Part shown: in pieces, positions 1-9,626 of the stretch
How the letters are laid out: each line of letters begins with the position of its first letter
How positions within the stretch are numbered: position 1 is the stretch's first letter
Program-made: the position numbers and the translations under genes
From: Flavobacterium sp. DG2-3
GTDB lineage: Bacteria > Bacteroidota > Bacteroidia > Flavobacteriales > Flavobacteriaceae
Reading direction: 5' to 3'
Length of the DNA stretch: 64,000 nucleotides
NCBI RefSeq assembly: GCF_030730925.1
Contig: NZ_JAVAMB010000007.1
Location: forward strand, 221,644 to 285,643
The notes under the pieces: generated by a model
Told to the model about the DNA's origin: nothing
The model's database searches: none
The model's input: only the letters and a program-made list of their open reading frames with translations

Positions 1-806
1 ACATAATCGTCACCAGGCCATCTAAACAAAAAGCTCTCAACAGTTCCCTGTGAATCTAATTGCGGAGAAATCGCATAAATAAAGCTATGAACTCCTTTTT
101 TATTCTTCAAATAATCGATAGTGTATTTCCATAAACTGATAAATTCCTGCTGTGTTGTTGCTCCAGAACCCCACCAAGACCAGGTTTGTGTATGTTCGTG
201 AAAAGGGCGAAAAATAACCGGAATCAGTTTTCCGTCTTTGTCTTTTAAATTATTGGCAAAATCGGCCAGTTTATCCAGCCAGGAATTAAATTTTATATTA
301 GTTGCGCTTCCGTCTGTGAGGATTTCTTTTGCCACCGTATTTTTAGAATTATCCCAACTGTCTCCTCCTGTTAAAGGATTGTTTAAATGACAACAAGCTG
401 TAATCACTTCGCCTCTTTCTCTGGCTTCTTTAATAACTCTTGCTCGATCATTATTTAAGGTTGAAGTCGAACTTCTGTCGTCCATAATTTCGGCAAAATC
501 TACGCTAAAAACAGCAGGATAATCTCCGCAAACATCTTTAATATCAGAATGTCCGGCTTCTGTCATCCAGTTTCTTCCGTATAATAAATCGTCGTGATGT
601 CCGAACATAGTTCCTTTTTCCTGAATTCTCCATAAATTAGAATACAAGGCTTTGGTTTCTGCGGTGGCGTTTGGATCAGATAATTGAAGCGTAACCGGAA
701 TCGGATTTTCAGGCTCGTTTCCTCCAGGATCTTTTTTGTCATCAGAAGAGGAGCATCCGAAACACAAAAAGCCCGACAGCAATAAAATTGTATATAATGA
801 TTTCAT
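1..806 (-). CDS. GH26 family beta-mannanase lipoprotein (C-terminus cut by window edge)
   Basis: Predicted endo-beta-1,4-mannanase that cuts beta-mannan at the cell surface or in the periplasm. My translation from the ATG at 804-806 starts MKSLYTILLLSGFLCFGCSS, a lipoprotein signal with the cysteine at about residue 18. Then comes a GH26-like start of the barrel (LWRIQEKGTMFGHHDDLLYG near residue 60). The general acid/base glutamate is visible in FRPFHEHTQTWSWWG. About 268 residues are inside the window. The catalytic nucleophile, expected further along, lies beyond position 1, so completeness cannot be judged. The gene starts 16 bp after the neighbouring clan GH-A hydrolase and is the last visible member of a leftward SusC/SusD operon. 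A mannanase here is the main reason to call the locus a mannan utilisation locus. The family call is from motif memory, not a search. Confidence 0.85.
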   Translation of the reverse strand, partial: MKSLYTILLLSGFLCFGCSSSDDKKDPGGNEPENPIPVTLQLSDPNATAETKALYSNLWRIQEKGTMFGHHDDLLYGRNWMTEAGHSDIKDVCGDYPAVFSVDFAEIMDDRSSTSTLNNDRARVIKEARERGEVITACCHLNNPLTGGDSWDNSKNTVAKEILTDGSATNIKFNSWLDKLADFANNLKDKDGKLIPVIFRPFHEHTQTWSWWGSGATTQQEFISLWKYTIDYLKNKKGVHSFIYAISPQLDSQGTVESFLFRWPGDDY

Positions 807-822
807 AATCGCATTTTTAAGA

Positions 823-2298
823 TTAATATTCAAAATTGGTTAAAACCAAAAGTCCTTCTGCCGGAATGGTTTGCGTTGTATTGTCTTTTAAATGTAAAGT
901 GAAGTTGGTCTTGTTCGGAAGCATTGTATGATCGCCTTCGAGTTTCAGCTGATTTTTCGCGTAAGCAAAACTTTTTACTTTTTCTAAAACAGGTAAATTC
1001 TTCGAAGTCAGATTTACTTTAAGATTTTGATTCGAAACATTGACAATCGCGATCATATTTTTTCCGTCTTTAGAAACTGAAACCGCTTTTAGGTTTGGAT
1101 TTCCGTTTACCGAAACCTGATGCACTTTACAACCCGTCGGCATGTATTTTGTCAATAAAGACCAGGCATAAAACCATGGGCGGACTTCTTCTTCTTTACT
1201 TCCAAAATATTCGTCTCCTAAAATGTTCCAAAAACCCCAGACTTTTAGTTTGTTTTTTTGTTCTTTGGCATGCATGGCATCATCAAGCATCCAGGCAACC
1301 GATCCCGAATAACCGGCATTTACGGTTTGAATTAAAGCATCGGCCATATCTGAACCATAGACATAATTGTAAACAAACATTTGAGAATCTTCAACCGAAG
1401 CGTAAGGTTTTGCTTTGGCTCTTTCTATATTTTCGTTCATTAACGCTTCATCATGTTTTTCAACAAATTTGAATCCGATTTCTCCCATAACGATTGGTTT
1501 TCCTTTTGGAACAGCATCTTTATACGCTTTTAATATCGAAGTATATTCTCCTGAATTGACCGTGATTTTTGACGGATACGTATGGATGTCGTATACGCCG
1601 ATCGCACTATCTAAATCTTTAACAGAATTCGTAATCCAATCTACTTTATCGGCTTTCCAAATCGCAATATCCGGTCCCATTAAAGACACTTTTTTATCAA
1701 GATTTACAGCTTGAAGATTTGTCCAGAAAAATTGAGCTGCATTTTTCCATAGCCCATAATTTTCATCCGTAGCCGACCAGAATCCATTCGGTTCGTTGAT
1801 CATGTTATAATATTTGATACATGAAAAACCCTTTTTATTCACAAGAAAATCAAGATATTGAGCAGCCAGTTTTAAATTATTTTCTGAAATCGTATTGGCT
1901 TTACTATTAACCATTCGGTCGCCCCAGTCTCCTAAAACAACCTTCACATTTCGGGACTGGCAATATTCCAGAATTGGGGCAATATTTTGGTAATTTTTAG
2001 TTTCATTTAAGACTCCATTTTCAATTACCGAAGTTGTATTGATCATCACTCTTATGAATTGGGGTTTCATAAAATCAAGACGCGCATACAATTTCTGCCA
2101 GTCTGCCGCCGAAATGTTGAGCTGTTTTTCTCCGTAATCCAATTGATACGGATCCCATTGGACACCGTTGCCAATGTAATTTTCATTTATAATGGTATTG
2201 CTATCAACAGCAATAGTTGCATCGGCCGAAGCCGAGCAACTGATTACCGAGTTCACTAACCAAAATGATACTAGAATTTTAATAAATATGTTTCGCAT
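823..2298 (-). CDS. Clan GH-A glycoside hydrolase (GH5/GH39-like), secreted
   Basis: A 491-residue exported glycosidase, probably acting with the adjacent GH26 enzyme on mannan or its side chains. The N-terminus has a signal peptide with a possible lipobox (FWLVNSVISCSAS). A TIM-barrel domain covers about residues 30-370. The clan GH-A signatures are visible: the acid/base glutamate in NMINEPNGFW (about residue 170) and the nucleophile glutamate in IVMGEIGF (about 270). The last ~100 residues look like the beta-sandwich often attached to GH30, GH39 or GH5 enzymes. I cannot assign the exact family or linkage specificity. It is 24 bp from the upstream lipoprotein gene and 16 bp from the GH26 gene, consistent with one transcript. 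Full length with no visible defects. Confidence 0.75.
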   Translation of the reverse strand: MRNIFIKILVSFWLVNSVISCSASADATIAVDSNTIINENYIGNGVQWDPYQLDYGEKQLNISAADWQKLYARLDFMKPQFIRVMINTTSVIENGVLNETKNYQNIAPILEYCQSRNVKVVLGDWGDRMVNSKANTISENNLKLAAQYLDFLVNKKGFSCIKYYNMINEPNGFWSATDENYGLWKNAAQFFWTNLQAVNLDKKVSLMGPDIAIWKADKVDWITNSVKDLDSAIGVYDIHTYPSKITVNSGEYTSILKAYKDAVPKGKPIVMGEIGFKFVEKHDEALMNENIERAKAKPYASVEDSQMFVYNYVYGSDMADALIQTVNAGYSGSVAWMLDDAMHAKEQKNKLKVWGFWNILGDEYFGSKEEEVRPWFYAWSLLTKYMPTGCKVHQVSVNGNPNLKAVSVSKDGKNMIAIVNVSNQNLKVNLTSKNLPVLEKVKSFAYAKNQLKLEGDHTMLPNKTNFTLHLKDNTTQTIPAEGLLVLTNFEY

Positions 2299-2322
2299 AC
2301 ATTTGATTTACAACCTCTTTAC

Positions 2323-3264
2323 TTAATCTTTTTTGGTAACATCTATCCAAAAACGTCTTGGTTTCTTCACGAATTTGTCATAGTCCGAATAAATATTCGT
2401 CCAGTCGTCTGTACCGTTTAGATTAAAGGCAAAAGCGTTATTGGTAATGGTTTTCTTTTGTCCATTTCCTAAATCTTCTGTTCCGGCATTTTCAAAAGTT
2501 CCAACTTTTATAGTTCCGTCTGCGAAAGTGAATGTGATAGTTCCCGCTGCATAATTTCTCAACCATTTTCCTTCTCCGGTCGGAATTTGTCTGTAGAAAT
2601 TTTTAACATCGGTTTGAGGACTTCCTACGTAAATAAAATCGGCGTATTGGCCATCTGCTCCAGCAGTATTAGTCACTTTTCCGTACGTATTTCCATCTTC
2701 TGTAATTCCTTCCATTTCAAAAATTAACTGATTGTCCAATTCTTTGTCCGGACCATTTGTTGTTGACCATATCCAAGGTTTATCGGTCATGGCTAAAACT
2801 GCTCCACCACCATATTCCGGGCCTGTTCCTCCGTAAACAATCAAGTTATCTATATCGTAAATTCCGATTAGAGATTCTCTAAATGAGCTTGCTACAACTG
2901 TATAATTTCTTGATTTTCCTGTTGGAGAAGTAACCGTTAAACTGGCGCTGTTCTCAGCATTTTCAAAGTTTAAAGCTTCGCCTTCAGCAACCGATGAATT
3001 TGCTCCATAAGATAAGACCAATTCTTTAATTACAATATTGCTTAAGTTAGGAACGGCATCAACGTTAATTGCTAAATTGATAGTTCCTGTTTGCTCGTCT
3101 ACGCGAACGATTTGTGCATTACCAACCTGATTTTCGAATTTTATATCCAAAACATTGCGTTCGTTATTCCAGTCTCCTTTTTCGATATCTTCCAAAGGAT
3201 CGCTTTGACAGCTTGTCTGCGCTAAGGCAGTAATGAAAAACAAAACGTATATTATTTTTTTCAT
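2323..3264 (-). CDS. Putative surface glycan-binding lipoprotein of the SusCD locus
   Basis: A 313-residue lipoprotein: MKKIIYVLFFITALAQTSCQ gives a signal peptide with lipobox TSC. The first ~100 residues after the signal look like a beta-sandwich, with an SPTGKSRNYTV segment near residue 115 typical of Bacteroidota surface glycan-binding proteins. The rest (from about residue 130) is rich in aromatic residues (GTGPEYGGG, KPWIWSTTNGPD, FYRQIPTGEGKWL), as expected for a carbohydrate-binding face. No catalytic signature is apparent. Its place directly after SusD (18-bp gap) and before two glycosidases is the usual SusE/SusF or SGBP position, so the role is inferred mainly from context. Confidence 0.65.
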   Translation of the reverse strand: MKKIIYVLFFITALAQTSCQSDPLEDIEKGDWNNERNVLDIKFENQVGNAQIVRVDEQTGTINLAINVDAVPNLSNIVIKELVLSYGANSSVAEGEALNFENAENSASLTVTSPTGKSRNYTVVASSFRESLIGIYDIDNLIVYGGTGPEYGGGAVLAMTDKPWIWSTTNGPDKELDNQLIFEMEGITEDGNTYGKVTNTAGADGQYADFIYVGSPQTDVKNFYRQIPTGEGKWLRNYAAGTITFTFADGTIKVGTFENAGTEDLGNGQKKTITNNAFAFNLNGTDDWTNIYSDYDKFVKKPRRFWIDVTKKD

Positions 3265-3282
3265 AATCGTATATTTTTAAAA

Positions 3283-4776
3283 TTATAACCCTGTGTTCAA
3301 ATCGATTTCTGTTTGTGGAATCGGATAAAACGCTGCTTCTTCTGCTGTAATTCCGGCAGCTTCCGGTACAACCTGAGAAACTTTGTTGAAACGACGCAGG
3401 TCATAAAGACGGTTTCCTTCAAAAGCCAACTCTAAAGCACGTTCATTCCAAACTGCCTGTCTAAAACTTTCCAAACTCAATCCCGGTGCAAGATTCCCTA
3501 AACCGGCTCTGTTTCTAATTTGGTTTACCAGAGCATAAGCCTCAGTTGTTGGACCTGCAGCTTCAGCATAAGTCAAAGCCACTTCGCTAAAGCGAATTAA
3601 AAAAGGCTTTGTGCTTGTTTTATCTCCAATAAAATTCGGGTCAATATACTTTCGTGTAAACGGATAAATAATTTTTCCCGGATATTGAGCCGAAACAACT
3701 CCAGATGCATTATAAGTTGTGGTTACAAACAAGTCTGTTTTTCTTTTATCTGAGTTATCAAAACTGTTATAAAAGCCTGTCAGAGTTTGAAATACACTCC
3801 ATCCGTCATGCGATTTGGAATAGGTATTATCAGGGTTTTTCAAATAAATAGTTGCACCGTCGATATACGGAATAAACAGTTTCGAAATTTTAGAATAATC
3901 TCCTTCCGTTGCTCCGGTTCTGTCCATTGAAAGCAAAAAGATGTTTTCTCTTCCTAATGGTTTTTCAACATCGTATATACTAATTAAATTATTCTCAAAA
4001 CCATACACACTTTGGCCTGTAATTACATCTCCGGAATATTTTGCAGCCTGCTGATACATAGTCGCTACCTCTTTACTCATTTCTGCATATTGCGGAACGT
4101 TATGTTCTTTTGAAGAAGCGATATACAAATACACTTTTGCCAATAAAGCCTGCGCCGCAACTTTATCTGCGCGCCCTAAAGCCTGATTTACTTTTAATAA
4201 TTCGATTGCTTTTTCAGCATCAGCAATAATAAAATCATATACTTCATCTAAGTTTTTTGCCATCGGAGCAGCAGTCTGACTTACAGTTTCTACAACAGAA
4301 GTATGCATTGGTACGCGACCGAAGTTTTTAACGAGATTGAAGTAATTCCAAGCTCTAAGGAAATAAGCTTCTCCCAGAAATTTATCTTTTAAATCCTGTT
4401 CAAATTTTCCGTCCGGTACATTTTTAATAACAGCATTCGCTCTATTTATGGCGATGTAAGCATATTTAAAATAATTGCCCAACATTCTATTGGTATTAAA
4501 CGTTCCCGTTTGCCATTTATCTAAATTCTGATTATCAACGGTTTCATCACCCTTTGGGCCACATTCTTCTGTTGGAAGATCTCCCACATAAAAAATGGCT
4601 CTTGAATACTCAAGGAAAGTCAAAGCATCGTAAGCGTAATCAACCGCAGATTCGGCATCAGAAGCACTTTTATAGAAATTATCTTCCGAATAAAATCCGT
4701 ATGGTTCTTCGTTTAAGTCGCAGGCAAAAGCACTAATGATAAGCGCCATTGCTGCTATTTTATATCTTGTTTTCAT
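3283..4776 (-). CDS. susD-like: SusD/RagB family nutrient-binding outer-membrane lipoprotein
   Basis: A 497-residue SusD homologue, the lid of the SusC transporter, which captures oligosaccharides at the outer surface. The N-terminus MKTRYKIAAMALIISAFACD has a lipobox cysteine at about residue 19. The SusD-type start follows (LNEEPYGFYSEDNFYKSASDAESAVDYAYDAL) with a TPR-rich middle (YFLRAWNYFNLVKNFGRVP). The C-terminal RagB domain ends in the characteristic ERALELAFEGNRLYDLRRFN and FYPIPQTEIDLN motifs. Length is normal. It lies 9 bp downstream of SusC and clearly belongs to the same operon. Confidence 0.95.
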   Translation of the reverse strand: MKTRYKIAAMALIISAFACDLNEEPYGFYSEDNFYKSASDAESAVDYAYDALTFLEYSRAIFYVGDLPTEECGPKGDETVDNQNLDKWQTGTFNTNRMLGNYFKYAYIAINRANAVIKNVPDGKFEQDLKDKFLGEAYFLRAWNYFNLVKNFGRVPMHTSVVETVSQTAAPMAKNLDEVYDFIIADAEKAIELLKVNQALGRADKVAAQALLAKVYLYIASSKEHNVPQYAEMSKEVATMYQQAAKYSGDVITGQSVYGFENNLISIYDVEKPLGRENIFLLSMDRTGATEGDYSKISKLFIPYIDGATIYLKNPDNTYSKSHDGWSVFQTLTGFYNSFDNSDKRKTDLFVTTTYNASGVVSAQYPGKIIYPFTRKYIDPNFIGDKTSTKPFLIRFSEVALTYAEAAGPTTEAYALVNQIRNRAGLGNLAPGLSLESFRQAVWNERALELAFEGNRLYDLRRFNKVSQVVPEAAGITAEEAAFYPIPQTEIDLNTGL

Positions 4777-4785
4777 AGTAGTTTT

Positions 4786-7700
4786 TTAAAAAGTTAAGTC
4801 CAGTCCGAATGTCCATTTGCTCAATCTAGGATAACCACCCCAGTAAATTCCGTCTGTTCCCACTTCCGGATCGTAACCGTCAAATTTGGTAAAAGTGTAT
4901 ACGTTGTTGGCATTTAGATATAAGCGTACGCTTTGGAATGCACTTTTTACTGGTTTTAAAGTATACCCCAGAGTGATGTTTTGAATTCTAACGAATGATC
5001 CGTCTTTTACCCACCAGTCTGAGAATTTCAAAGTTCTTCCGTCTCTTAAACTTGGATAATCGTTTGTCGGATTGTCCAAAGTCCAGCGTAAAGGCGCATT
5101 ACTTGGCTGATTAAATGCCTGAGTATCTAATACATCCTGACCAAAAACGCCGTTTAAAAAGAAACTGAAATCAAATTGTTTGTATTTAAGACTCATATTA
5201 AAACTCGCCATAAAATCCGGGTTTGGATTTCCGATAATGGTCTGATCTTTAGTATCTACAACTCCGTCGCCATTGATATCTACATATTTAAATTCTCCCG
5301 GCTGCGCCAATTGTCCGTCCAGACCAGCGTTGATTCCTTCCTGAAGATTTTGTACAATTCCGTTAGTTTTATATCCGTAGAAAACATTTACCGGCTGACC
5401 GATTGCTAACAGATTTGGAAATTGTCTGAACTGCTCTAAACTGTTTCCAGAATATTCGTACTGCATTCCTGTGTTCGGATCTACATTTAAACCTGATTGC
5501 GCAACAGAACCAAGGCTTACAATTTCATTTTTATTCTTTGAATACACTAAAGAAGCATTAACCTGCCAGTCTTCATTTTTGAAGATTTCACCGTCAACAG
5601 TAATCTCATAACCTTTATTCGTTAATTCTCCGTCGTTAACCCAAATTCTATCGTAACCAGATGACGGAGTTAGAATTCTTTCTCTCAAAAGGTCTTTTGT
5701 CTGTTTGTTGTAATAATCGAATATGATGTTTAAACGGCTTTTTAAGATCGAAATATCAACTCCAAAGTCACTTTGAGCAGTAGTTTCCCATTTTAAATCT
5801 GGATTCGGGATTCCGCCCCAAAGTTTTTCAATTCCGTCCTGACCTGTAGTTCCGACGACATAACCTGGCCCAATTGCAGAAACCCAGCTTCCATTATCAT
5901 AGTACTGACTTACTCCATAACGACTTAAAGTCTGGTACGGATTGATTCCCTGATTTCCAGAAATACCATAACTAGCACGGAATTTTAATTCATCAAAAAC
6001 ATTTAAACTTTTAATAAAAGTCTCATTATGTGCTTTCCAGCTTACTGCACCAGACGGGAAATACGCCCATTGATTGTTTTTACCAAATTTTGAGGATCCG
6101 TCTGCACGGCCTGTAACAGTCAATAAATATTTATCATCATAACCGTAATTCATTCTAAAAATTCCTGAAACCAATCTAGTTTCTACTTTTCCGTTAGAAA
6201 CGGTATTTCTTTCGGGATTTCCAGCGCCCATATTTTCGTTTCCTAAAGTTTCATTCACAAAATCAAATGCACCAAGTCCTGAACTTCTTGATAAATAACT
6301 TTCGAATGTATAACCTCCAGTTACACCAAAATCGTGTTTATTGAATGTTTTATTGAAATTGGCAAAAGTTTCAGACACAAAATTCTGCCCTTCCCAATTG
6401 TTGATATAACCCGCACCGTTATTAAAATCTCCGGTTTCGGTATATTTACTTGGATAATACTGATCATTTACAGAAGATCCGTATTTGTAATTTAATCTTG
6501 AAGTCAATTTCAAAGACGGAATAATCTGCCATTCTAACGCCGCAGAACTGATAACATCTATAGTTTTAGTTTCGTTCTGACGAAGATTGGTAATCGCAAC
6601 AGGATGTGTATAATCGTTCTGACCAATCATATAATAATCGCCATTATCATCGTAAATTGGGAAAATAGGATTTCTCCAATACGCCAGACCTCCGTTTGAA
6701 GTTCTTTTTCCTTTACTTACGATATTTGAAAAGCGAACGGTGAAATTATCAAAGACATCATGCTTAATACGTAAGTTGTAACCGCCTTTGCTGTAACCAT
6801 CTTTTACGAAAACACCTTCTTCGCTGTAATAATTTCCGCTTAAATTAAAACTCGTTTTATCGGTTCCGCTGTTAATGCTCACAATAGTATTATTTCCTAA
6901 AGGCATGTTTCTAAAAGTCACATCGCCCCATCTTGTAAAATACGGCCACGAACCCGATTGCAATTCCTGAATGGATGGATAATAAACTCCGTTTGAGTTA
7001 TTCGCACCTACATATAAAGGCGTCTGTCCTCCGTTAATTCTTCCCTCATTACTTAATTGCGCCATTAAAACTGGATCTCTCCAAAGATTTAGTTCTGAAT
7101 TAAACTCGGAAAACGTAGATTGTTGCTGCACCTGAATCTGGGTTTTTCCTTTTTTAGCTGACTTTGTAGTAATAATGATAACTCCGTTAGCACCTCTTGA
7201 ACCGTAGATTGCAGAAGCCGAAGCATCTTTCAGAACATCTACTTTATCAATATCGGCAACATTTACCTGCTTTAAATCGCCGGCATCTCCCAATGGAAAT
7301 CCGTCCAATACCACTAAAGGTGCATTTGAACCTCTAAGCGAACTTCCTCCTCTGATTCTTACTGTAGACGTAGAACTAGGATCCTGGGAAGTCGTAACTT
7401 GTAATCCTGCAACTCTTCCTTGTAAAACCTGCTCAACAGAATTGGTTGGAATGTCTTCTAAAGTTTTGGTTTTGATTGTCGCTACCGAACCCGTTAAATC
7501 CGCTTTTTTAACAGAGCCGTATCCGATTACAACAACTTCTTTTAAGTTTTGGGAAGAAGCTCTTAAAACAACATTCAAAGTATTTTTTCCTGCGGTTTGA
7601 ATTTTCTGAGTGTCAAAACCCATAAAAGAGAAAGATAAAATTGCATTTACTGGAGCACTGATTTCAAATTTCCCGTCAAAATCTGTAGAAGCACTTTTAG

Positions 7701-7848
7701 AAGAACCTTCTACGGTAATATTTACTCCAGGTACTGTAAGACCGCTTTCGTCGGCAACTGTACCTTTAATTATATTCTGACTGTAAGCTGCAAAACTGCT
7801 AACAAACAGAATACAAAAAAGTATACTTTTTGTCCATTTTTTTTTCAT
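4786..7848 (-). CDS. susC-like: SusC/RagA family TonB-dependent outer-membrane transporter
   Basis: A 1,020-residue glycan importer. After the signal peptide (ends near AAYSQN, residue 24) it has a carboxypeptidase-regulatory-like domain (IKGTVADESGLTVPGVNITVEG, about 25-105). Then comes the plug, with the SusC signature VVIGYGSVKKADLTGSVA and the RIRGGSSLRGSNAPLVVLDG segment. A large beta-barrel ends in the aromatic FGLDLTF. It is first in the leftward operon, with a 247-bp gap to the divergent AraC-type gene at 8096. The protein pumps oligosaccharides using TonB energy. Substrate specificity (mannan oligosaccharides) is inferred from the downstream GH26 gene, not from this sequence. Confidence 0.96.
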   Translation of the reverse strand: MKKKWTKSILFCILFVSSFAAYSQNIIKGTVADESGLTVPGVNITVEGSSKSASTDFDGKFEISAPVNAILSFSFMGFDTQKIQTAGKNTLNVVLRASSQNLKEVVVIGYGSVKKADLTGSVATIKTKTLEDIPTNSVEQVLQGRVAGLQVTTSQDPSSTSTVRIRGGSSLRGSNAPLVVLDGFPLGDAGDLKQVNVADIDKVDVLKDASASAIYGSRGANGVIIITTKSAKKGKTQIQVQQQSTFSEFNSELNLWRDPVLMAQLSNEGRINGGQTPLYVGANNSNGVYYPSIQELQSGSWPYFTRWGDVTFRNMPLGNNTIVSINSGTDKTSFNLSGNYYSEEGVFVKDGYSKGGYNLRIKHDVFDNFTVRFSNIVSKGKRTSNGGLAYWRNPIFPIYDDNGDYYMIGQNDYTHPVAITNLRQNETKTIDVISSAALEWQIIPSLKLTSRLNYKYGSSVNDQYYPSKYTETGDFNNGAGYINNWEGQNFVSETFANFNKTFNKHDFGVTGGYTFESYLSRSSGLGAFDFVNETLGNENMGAGNPERNTVSNGKVETRLVSGIFRMNYGYDDKYLLTVTGRADGSSKFGKNNQWAYFPSGAVSWKAHNETFIKSLNVFDELKFRASYGISGNQGINPYQTLSRYGVSQYYDNGSWVSAIGPGYVVGTTGQDGIEKLWGGIPNPDLKWETTAQSDFGVDISILKSRLNIIFDYYNKQTKDLLRERILTPSSGYDRIWVNDGELTNKGYEITVDGEIFKNEDWQVNASLVYSKNKNEIVSLGSVAQSGLNVDPNTGMQYEYSGNSLEQFRQFPNLLAIGQPVNVFYGYKTNGIVQNLQEGINAGLDGQLAQPGEFKYVDINGDGVVDTKDQTIIGNPNPDFMASFNMSLKYKQFDFSFFLNGVFGQDVLDTQAFNQPSNAPLRWTLDNPTNDYPSLRDGRTLKFSDWWVKDGSFVRIQNITLGYTLKPVKSAFQSVRLYLNANNVYTFTKFDGYDPEVGTDGIYWGGYPRLSKWTFGLDLTF

Positions 7849-7979
7849 TTGTTTGATTGGTTAAAGATTAGTTAATAGTTTCGAGACAAATTAACTACTT
7901 CGTTTTCGTAAGCATTTTGTAAATTACATCAAATAGTAATACTTTAATGAATTACGAATAATACTTTTATCAATAAAAG

Positions 7980-8012
7980 TAATTTTTATTTGAACATATA
8001 ATTTTTATTTGA
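7980..8012. promoter_or_regulatory. Direct repeat in the SusC/AraC intergenic region (candidate operator)
   Basis: Two perfect copies of TAATTTTTATTTGA start at 7980 and 7999, 19 bp apart, in the 247-bp gap between the divergent SusC and AraC-type genes. Direct repeats about two helical turns apart suit AraC-family binding. The sequence is very AT-rich, so chance repetition cannot be excluded. Confidence 0.35.
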
Positions 8013-8095
8013 GCCTAAAATTGTTTAAAACAGAAATTTATTACTTATTTTTGACCAACTTTATTATTCAGTAAGTGAATTAAAATAATACTATT

Positions 8096-8968
8096 ATGAA
8101 CGAAAAGCGCAATATTTTAAGAGAATTAGTACCAATTTCAGATGACGACTTCTTTATAGTATTAAATCATATGAATGCAAAATTTGACTTTCCTCTTCAT
8201 TTTCATCCAGAAATTGAATTGAATTTAGTTTTGAATTCTTCAGGAAAAAGAATTATTGGAGATTCTGTAGGAGAATATTCTGATTGTGATCTGGCGCTGA
8301 TTGGTCCTAACACGCCACATTTATGGACAGGAATTAAAGAAAACAATGATGCTCATGTGGTCACCATTCAGTTTCATGAAGATTTATTTTCAGAAAAGAC
8401 TTTAAGGAGAAAACTTGCTATTCCAATTCGAGAGTTATTGGAAAGATCAAAACGCGGTATTGCTTTTTCGAAAGAAACAATTGAAAATTTAAAACCAAAA
8501 ATTTTACAATTATCCGACTCTCAGGATTTTAATTCGTTGTTGGATTTTCTATCTATATTACACGATTTAGCAATAGCAAAAAACTCAAAAACCCTTGCCT
8601 CTCATTCTTACGTAGATTATTACAGTTTTTCTGAAAGCCAGAAAATCGAAAAAGTAAATGAATTTATAAAGAATAATCTTCAGAATAAAATTCAATTGAA
8701 GGAAGTTGCAGATTTAGTTAACATGTCGGAATCTGCGTTTAGTCATTACTTTAAAAAATGCACAAATAGCTCATTTTCGGATTATGTAACCGATTTAAGA
8801 TTAGGTATGGCCGCAAGATTATTATTTGAATCTGAACAATCAATAAAAGAAATATGCTACGACAGCGGTTTTAATAATATTTCAAATTTTAACAGAACTT
8901 TTAAGCGCAAAATGGGATACACCCCAAGTGATTTCAGAGATCAGAGTAAATTGATCACAAAACATTAA
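8096..8968 (+). CDS. AraC family transcriptional regulator with N-terminal cupin
   Basis: A 290-residue one-component regulator. Residues ~20-110 form a cupin-like sensor domain with a metal/ligand pattern (FDFPLHFHPEIELNLVLNSSGKR). The C-terminal ~100 residues hold the paired helix-turn-helix of AraC: NKIQLKEVADLVNMSESAFSHYFKKCTNSSF and then IKEICYDSGFNNISNFNRTFKRKMGYTPSDFR. It is divergent from the SusC-led operon and most likely controls it in response to a sugar. Many Bacteroidota loci use hybrid two-component or sigma/anti-sigma pairs instead, so this soluble AraC type is a distinguishing detail. A hairpin terminator follows about 300 bp downstream. Confidence 0.9.
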   Translation: MNEKRNILRELVPISDDDFFIVLNHMNAKFDFPLHFHPEIELNLVLNSSGKRIIGDSVGEYSDCDLALIGPNTPHLWTGIKENNDAHVVTIQFHEDLFSEKTLRRKLAIPIRELLERSKRGIAFSKETIENLKPKILQLSDSQDFNSLLDFLSILHDLAIAKNSKTLASHSYVDYYSFSESQKIEKVNEFIKNNLQNKIQLKEVADLVNMSESAFSHYFKKCTNSSFSDYVTDLRLGMAARLLFESEQSIKEICYDSGFNNISNFNRTFKRKMGYTPSDFRDQSKLITKH

Positions 8969-9036
8969 GTGAACTTCATCCTCTTTCTCGCAAAAAAAGT
9001 TAAGGACAATTTCACTGATGCTTCTCCTGTTTTAGT

Positions 9037-9190
9037 TTTGTGGCAGAATCGTGGCGCATGGTGTTTTGGAAAACAGCAAATCCAGTAAAATCAAGATATG
9101 AAAAGCTAAGGTTCGAAACTTATACAACATCAAAAACTGTTATAATTTAGCAATCAGAGATTTGTGGCAAAACCGTGGCACACGGTGTTT
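9037..9190. repeat. Two 30-bp direct repeats built on paired GTGGC half-sites
   Basis: Copies at 9037-9066 and 9161-9190 match at 26 of 30 positions. Each has the form TTTGTGGCAnAAnCGTGGC followed by nCAnGGTGTTT. A shorter relative occurs at 13566-13586, just before a tRNA 3'-end-like sequence, and a weaker one at about 13785-13811. The gap between the first two holds nothing else recognisable. They may be arm-type recombinase sites or remnants of integration into tRNA genes. They frame the 9.0-13.7 kb island. Confidence 0.45.
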
Positions 9191-9267
9191 ATGAAAACTA
9201 GAAAACCAACAAAATAAGGTACTGACGCTTTTAGGTTTGAATAGATGTATATACGAGAAAAAATGTA

Positions 9268-9302
9268 AAGCCTGAGAAGTCCATGTTTCTCAGGCTTTTT
9301 TT
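9268..9302 (+). terminator. Rho-independent terminator
   Basis: A perfect 10-bp stem AAGCCTGAGA / TCTCAGGCTT (9268-9277 and 9288-9297), a 10-nt loop and a T run to 9302. It lies about 300 bp after the AraC-type gene. The remainder of 9303-9626 has no gene I can support. Confidence 0.75.
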
Positions 9303-9626
9303 GTGATTTCCAAAATGTCCCTTTTCTTACTTAAATTTAAAATCTTAATGTTTTCGGCAAAAATTGGTTCATGTCCCGTTAGGTCAACCTGAAAGGACAA
9401 AAGCTAAAATTGCTACTTCGCTTATTATTCCATCTATTTATACTCAGCGTGGCATAATAACAAAAATAATGTTGCATAATCAATTAACTGGTTGCAAATT
9501 ATAAAATGAAACAATCTTTTCCAATAAGAATTTACTTTCTTCTTATTTAAAATTTAATTTTAGATACCCATCAAAATATAGAAATCAGCATTCTATTATT
9601 TTTTAACAACTTAAAGAGGTATCACC

